A stretch of DNA of 26,749 nucleotides. Origin: Bacillota bacterium. GTDB taxonomy: Bacteria > Bacillota > Clostridia > Lachnospirales > Lachnospiraceae. Shown piece after piece: positions 24,269 to 26,749 of the stretch. The notes beneath the pieces were generated by a model. The model was not told the DNA's origin and did no database searches. It worked only from the letters and a program-made list of their open reading frames with translations. The stretch's first letter is position 1; every line of letters begins with the position of its first letter. The stretch spans positions 1 to 26,749 of the forward strand of contig JAEZUM010000059.1 in assembly GCA_023421075.1 (NCBI GenBank), in the 5' to 3' direction. The position numbers and the translations under genes are program-made.

Positions 24269-24538
24269 TTAATCTTCTTCAATCACATGAATCTCCAGAT
24301 AGTCAAAATCGATCTGGTCGATAAAATTATCCTTGGTGAATCTGGCTTTATCATGCTTCTTAAAGTCCGCTATAGTAGGGTTTAACCAAATCGGCTTGGA
24401 TAAGTCATAGGCGTGACATACCTCTTCAATGGCGGCAAACACCTTCTGTGTCCTCCGAAGTGTAGGATCCTCATTGCAGACCACCATATCCTTAATCATT
24501 CTATTTTCTAAAAACATTTTTGCCCATAAACGAAACAT
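24269..24538 (-). CDS. Hypothetical 89-residue protein
   Basis: MFRLWAKMFLENRMIKDMVV ... HVIEED, small and mixed-charge, with no signal peptide or membrane helix. I do not recognise a named family, though its even codon use and ribosome site (AGGTG 6 bases before the ATG) support a real gene. The sequence RTQKVFAAIEEVCHAYDLSKPIWLNPTIADFKKHDKARF suggests a compact helical fold. It is first in the leftward group, 62 bases before the M15 peptidase gene. Confidence 0.7.
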   Translation of the reverse strand: MFRLWAKMFLENRMIKDMVVCNEDPTLRRTQKVFAAIEEVCHAYDLSKPIWLNPTIADFKKHDKARFTKDNFIDQIDFDYLEIHVIEED

Positions 24539-24615
24539 TGAACACCTACGCCTTTCTCAAAAAACTACTGCAAACCGTTGCCATTTTGTTCCTGTCATTA
24601 TATAATTAGCGTAGT

Positions 24616-24758
24616 GAGCATATACAAGCTTGCTTGCATATACGATCGGAGCAAGAGCTCATGAATACGCTTTTTATTCATGATATATAATATTTTAATG
24701 ATGAACAACCTTTATTATATATGAAGATGAAAGAAATGCAAAGGCATTTCATCAGTTT
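24616..24758 (+). promoter_or_regulatory. Structured niaR leader with possible attenuator
   Basis: Seen: a direct repeat GCATATAC (24618-24625, 24636-24643), a perfect 9-base hairpin TCATGAATA/TATTCATGA (24659-24667, 24675-24683), and a hairpin GAAATGC/GCATTTC (24733-24739, 24744-24750) followed by CAGTTTTT and then the ribosome site. The last is terminator-like and lies 8 bases before the Shine-Dalgarno. Function as attenuator or operator is inferred. Confidence 0.4.
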
Positions 24759-24776
24759 TTAGGGAAGGAGCCAACG

Positions 24777-25289
24777 GTGGAAGGAACGAAACGCAGAGAA
24801 CAACTTGTGAAGATACTGAACGAGCAGGAGGAGCCGGTCTCCGGGGGCGAGCTGTCCAAGCTTCTCGGTGTAAGCCGACAGGTTATTGTACAGGATATCA
24901 CTTTACTTCGAGCTACCGGTCTGAACATCTTCTCAACCACGAAGGGCTACCTGATCTATCATTCCGAGGAGCCGAAAGCCAAGCGGATCTTCAAGGTGCG
25001 CCACACCACGGAGCAGATTGAGGATGAGCTGTGTACCTACGTGGATAACGGAGGGAAGATACTGGATGTCGTCGTAAATCATGAAATCTACGGAGATATC
25101 GCAACTGCCCTCACGATCCGTAATCGTCAGGATGTCTATGACTTCGTCAAGAAGGTCAAGGAGAAAAAGATCGTCCCTCTGAAGGATCTGACCGATGGTA
25201 TACATCAGCATACGGTAGTGGCTGACTCCGAGGAGACGCTGGACCGCATTGAGAAAGCACTGGCGGAGAAGGGTTATCTGGTCCTCTAA
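24777..25289 (+). CDS. niaR: Niacin-responsive transcriptional repressor NiaR (HTH_11 + 3H domain)
   Basis: 170 residues from a GTG start; GGGAAGGAG lies 6 bases upstream. Residues 1-60 are a winged helix (VSGGELSKLLGVSRQVIVQDITLLRATG). The rest is a 3H domain with metal or ligand residues H76, E84, H143, H145 (HTTEQIEDEL ... GIHQHTV), in the spacing known for the T. maritima homologue, plus H102 (VNHEIYGD). NiaR represses niacin uptake and NAD synthesis genes when nicotinic acid is plentiful. No niacin transporter or nad gene is in the window, so its targets lie elsewhere or it is self-regulated. Confidence 0.93.
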   Translation: MEGTKRREQLVKILNEQEEPVSGGELSKLLGVSRQVIVQDITLLRATGLNIFSTTKGYLIYHSEEPKAKRIFKVRHTTEQIEDELCTYVDNGGKILDVVVNHEIYGDIATALTIRNRQDVYDFVKKVKEKKIVPLKDLTDGIHQHTVVADSEETLDRIEKALAEKGYLVL

Positions 25290-25386
25290 TCGCCTTCCTG
25301 TTAATTCATCAAGGATCATTTATGAATATATGGAGTTAGAGCAATCGACAAGGGAAATCGGAGGCCCATTTCCCTGTGATAGATAT

Positions 25387-25436
25387 AAAATAAGTGAGGG
25401 TAATGAAGATACATCTTCTTAGCCCTCACTTATTTT
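25387..25436. terminator. Bidirectional terminator between niaR and the M23-like gene
   Basis: Perfect 14-base arms AAAATAAGTGAGGG (25387-25400) and CCCTCACTTATTTT (25423-25436), with an inner GAAGA/TCTTC stem. A U-rich end is present in both directions. It lies 98 bases after niaR and 55 after the stop of the leftward gene. Confidence 0.85.
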
Positions 25437-25490
25437 GAATACGTGATGAATAAATTACGGTTTGCACCGTGCATTTTTACTGCTTGGGAA

Positions 25491-26384
25491 TTAACGAAGG
25501 AGAAGCATCGGATTGATCGTCTGATCGCCTTCCTTAACCATGAAATACAGATTGCTGCCTTCCACGGAATAATACTTGGTAGGCTGGCTTACGGTTGCAA
25601 TCACGTCACCGGTATTCACCAGGTCACCAACCTCGAGCCCCATATCCGCTGATAACTGACCATAGACCACGCTATAGCCGTCACCGATGTCCATCGTAAC
25701 GGTAACACCGGTTTCTGAATTTGCCCTGTCAACGCTGGTAACAATACCGGTTGCAGCTGCCTTTACTTCAGTACCAACCTCTGCATCAATGATGATTGCA
25801 GGATTACATTTGTACTGCATCAGAGTTGCAAAGTAGATCGTGTGATCCATGCTGTAATTCATGATGACATTACCCTGAACCGGCCACATCAGACCATCAT
25901 CCACGCTGAAGGATAGGTTCTCCATTGTCTCGGTAGTCTCATTCTGAGCGGAAGAGGTTCCGGTCTCAACAGCATCCTCTGCTGCCGCAGTGTCCATGGA
26001 ATCCTCACCATTCGCTACATCGTCTTCCTCGTAGCCTTCCATCTCAATCATGTCTTCGTTGCTTGCAACATCCTGGCTTGTACCATTATCCGCAGAAGTA
26101 TTTGCGGATTTATCATTCGCAGCAACATCGGAGGAAGCATCGCCTTGACTATTGACTAGCCCTTCCGATATCGGGTTATTCTCAGCCAGATCAACATCCC
26201 CATCCTCGGCTGCTATGTTATCATCAACTTCGTTGATATCCACGTATTCGTTATCCTGCTGCTCTTGCTTTGCAGATAACTGGGATCCAACAATCGCTAC
26301 GGCAGCAATCGCTACCACGCCGACAAATAATAACACGTAATAACCTTTTCCTTTTAAAAACTCGGTAAATTTGTTCTTTTTCAC
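25491..26384 (-). CDS. M23-type (LytM/SpoIIQ-like) membrane protein lacking zinc ligands
   Basis: 297 residues from GTG 26384, with GAGG 8 bases upstream (a GTG at 26393 would overlap that site). Residues about 13-35 are one membrane helix. A long acidic, low-complexity linker (to about 155) rich in Asp, Glu, Ser and Asn follows. The LytM fold is recognised by MWPVQGNVIMNYSM, VGTEVKAAATGIVTSV, GDGYSVVYGQLS and VGDLVNTGDVIATV. Zinc ligands are absent: the H-x-x-x-D position reads CNPAIIIDAEVGT and the H-x-H position reads NLYFMV. It is therefore probably a structural or binding protein, like B. subtilis SpoIIQ; spoIIQ itself is not claimed. Confidence 0.85.
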   Translation of the reverse strand: MKKNKFTEFLKGKGYYVLLFVGVVAIAAVAIVGSQLSAKQEQQDNEYVDINEVDDNIAAEDGDVDLAENNPISEGLVNSQGDASSDVAANDKSANTSADNGTSQDVASNEDMIEMEGYEEDDVANGEDSMDTAAAEDAVETGTSSAQNETTETMENLSFSVDDGLMWPVQGNVIMNYSMDHTIYFATLMQYKCNPAIIIDAEVGTEVKAAATGIVTSVDRANSETGVTVTMDIGDGYSVVYGQLSADMGLEVGDLVNTGDVIATVSQPTKYYSVEGSNLYFMVKEGDQTINPMLLLR

Positions 26385-26439
26385 TATTATCACCTCAAAA
26401 TATAGTCTTCTCCGATAATATTTTAATTATACCTATCAC

Positions 26440-26586
26440 TTTTACCTGCTCGAATTATTTTGCAGCCAAATATATACAAATTCTGCCCGAGGCGATTCTT
26501 GATATCTAATCGCTATGCGGTTGCATTCAACAAGAAATGCTTGCAGAGCTATTGATTGGTCGCATGATAGGCGAAATTGAACCGCC
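26440..26586 (-). pseudogene. Decayed IS5-family transposase C-terminus
   Basis: On the minus strand one frame reads ...ALQAFLVEC NRIAIRYQESPRAEF VYIWLQ... to a stop near 26440. It resembles the C-terminal end of IS5-type transposases (VECFFNKLKQFRRIATRYEKSARAFLAFVYIASIxIWL type) with short in-frame losses between the blocks. No start codon, N-terminus or clear terminal repeats are seen. The call is from memory of the family consensus. Confidence 0.45.
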
Positions 26587-26670
26587 TACGTATAACCCCT
26601 CATCTGTACATTGGTACAATTAAATTATTTCCATATTTACATTTTTTAGTCTTATTTCATATTATGGATA

Positions 26671-26698
26671 TTGACTTTTTTGAGTTACTGATTAAAAT
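26671..26698 (+). promoter_or_regulatory. Promoter of tRNA-Gly
   Basis: TTGACT (26671-26676), 16 bases, TAAAAT (26693-26698). The tRNA begins at 26707, so the transcript start falls within a few bases of the mature 5' end. The rest of the 26385-26706 spacer holds the transposase scar and nothing else convincing. Confidence 0.65.
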
Positions 26699-26706
26699 AG
26701 AACTAT

Positions 26707-26749
26707 GCGGATATAGTTCATTGGTAGAATGCGAGCTTCCCAAGCTTGA
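26707..26749 (+). tRNA. tRNA-Gly(CCC), partial (cut by the right edge)
   Basis: The first 43 bases fit a tRNA cloverleaf: acceptor GCGGATA, D arm GTTC-ATTGGTA-GAAT, anticodon stem CGAGC/GCTTG and loop TTCCCAA with anticodon CCC. The start GCGG and D loop GGTAGA are typical of bacterial tRNA-Gly. The variable loop, T arm and 3' acceptor lie outside the window. Confidence 0.85.

Noticed and set aside
24933..25319. Leftward 128-codon frame
   Set aside because: It lies opposite the well-supported niaR gene.
1..26749. CRISPR array, prophage, toxin-antitoxin pair or defence island
   Set aside because: No regularly spaced repeats, phage structural genes, toxin-antitoxin pairs or defence nucleases could be seen; the only mobile trace is the transposase scar.

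Overview
The window looks like a piece of a low-to-moderate GC, endospore-forming anaerobe of the Clostridia, most probably family Lachnospiraceae (relatives of Lachnoclostridium or Anaerocolumna). The reasons are a YyaC sporulation protein, a NiaR repressor, a KDPG aldolase carrying a C-terminal VOC domain, DUF5711 and DUF6472 proteins, a non-catalytic M23 (SpoIIQ-like) protein, strong AGGAGG ribosome sites and A/T-rich spacers. The family is inferred from protein recognition only; no 16S gene lies inside the window.

Layout. Positions 1-345 look like the leader of a ribosomal RNA operon that runs leftwards out of the window, with two tandem TTGACA-17-TAnnnT promoters. Positions 522-3439 hold a leftward operon DUF5711 > cvpA > KHG/KDPG aldolase. 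A leftward membrane protein (about 3679-5028) joins a degenerate JAMM/MPN domain to a LysM domain and has a hairpin-rich leader. yyaC runs rightwards (5445-6029). Then, leftwards, come a coiled-coil membrane protein (6137-7258), secD-secF with a small membrane gene in front (7429-10168), and a pair of small zinc-type proteins, a YvyF-like and a DUF6472 protein (10488-11103).

Positions 11292-17049 form a leftward run of eight accessory enzyme genes: 2'-5' RNA ligase-like, VOC, serine hydrolase, DUF3795, PHP phosphoesterase, methyltransferase, radical SAM and GNAT acetyltransferase. Positions 17180-19377 hold a small anchored protein and a divergent pair, a RibD/DHFR-like reductase and a WYL regulator. 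A perfect palindrome sits at the start of the regulator transcript.

Positions 19446-24538 form a leftward housekeeping group: an 89-residue unknown, M15 peptidase, HD-GYP protein, dnaX, ybaB and recR. The last three are the usual DNA replication and repair set; the HD-GYP gene ends only 15 bases before dnaX and probably shares its transcript. niaR (24777-25289, rightwards) converges on the dead M23 peptidase (25491-26384). The right edge has a decayed transposase fragment and the first 43 bases of tRNA-Gly(CCC) with a strong, almost leaderless promoter.

Most genes are ordinary. The points of most interest are the inactive-looking domains (MPN, receiver, M23) kept in otherwise intact proteins, the palindromic operator, the transposase scar and the hairpin-rich leaders. 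I do not see a clear new defence system, CRISPR array, prophage or intact mobile element.
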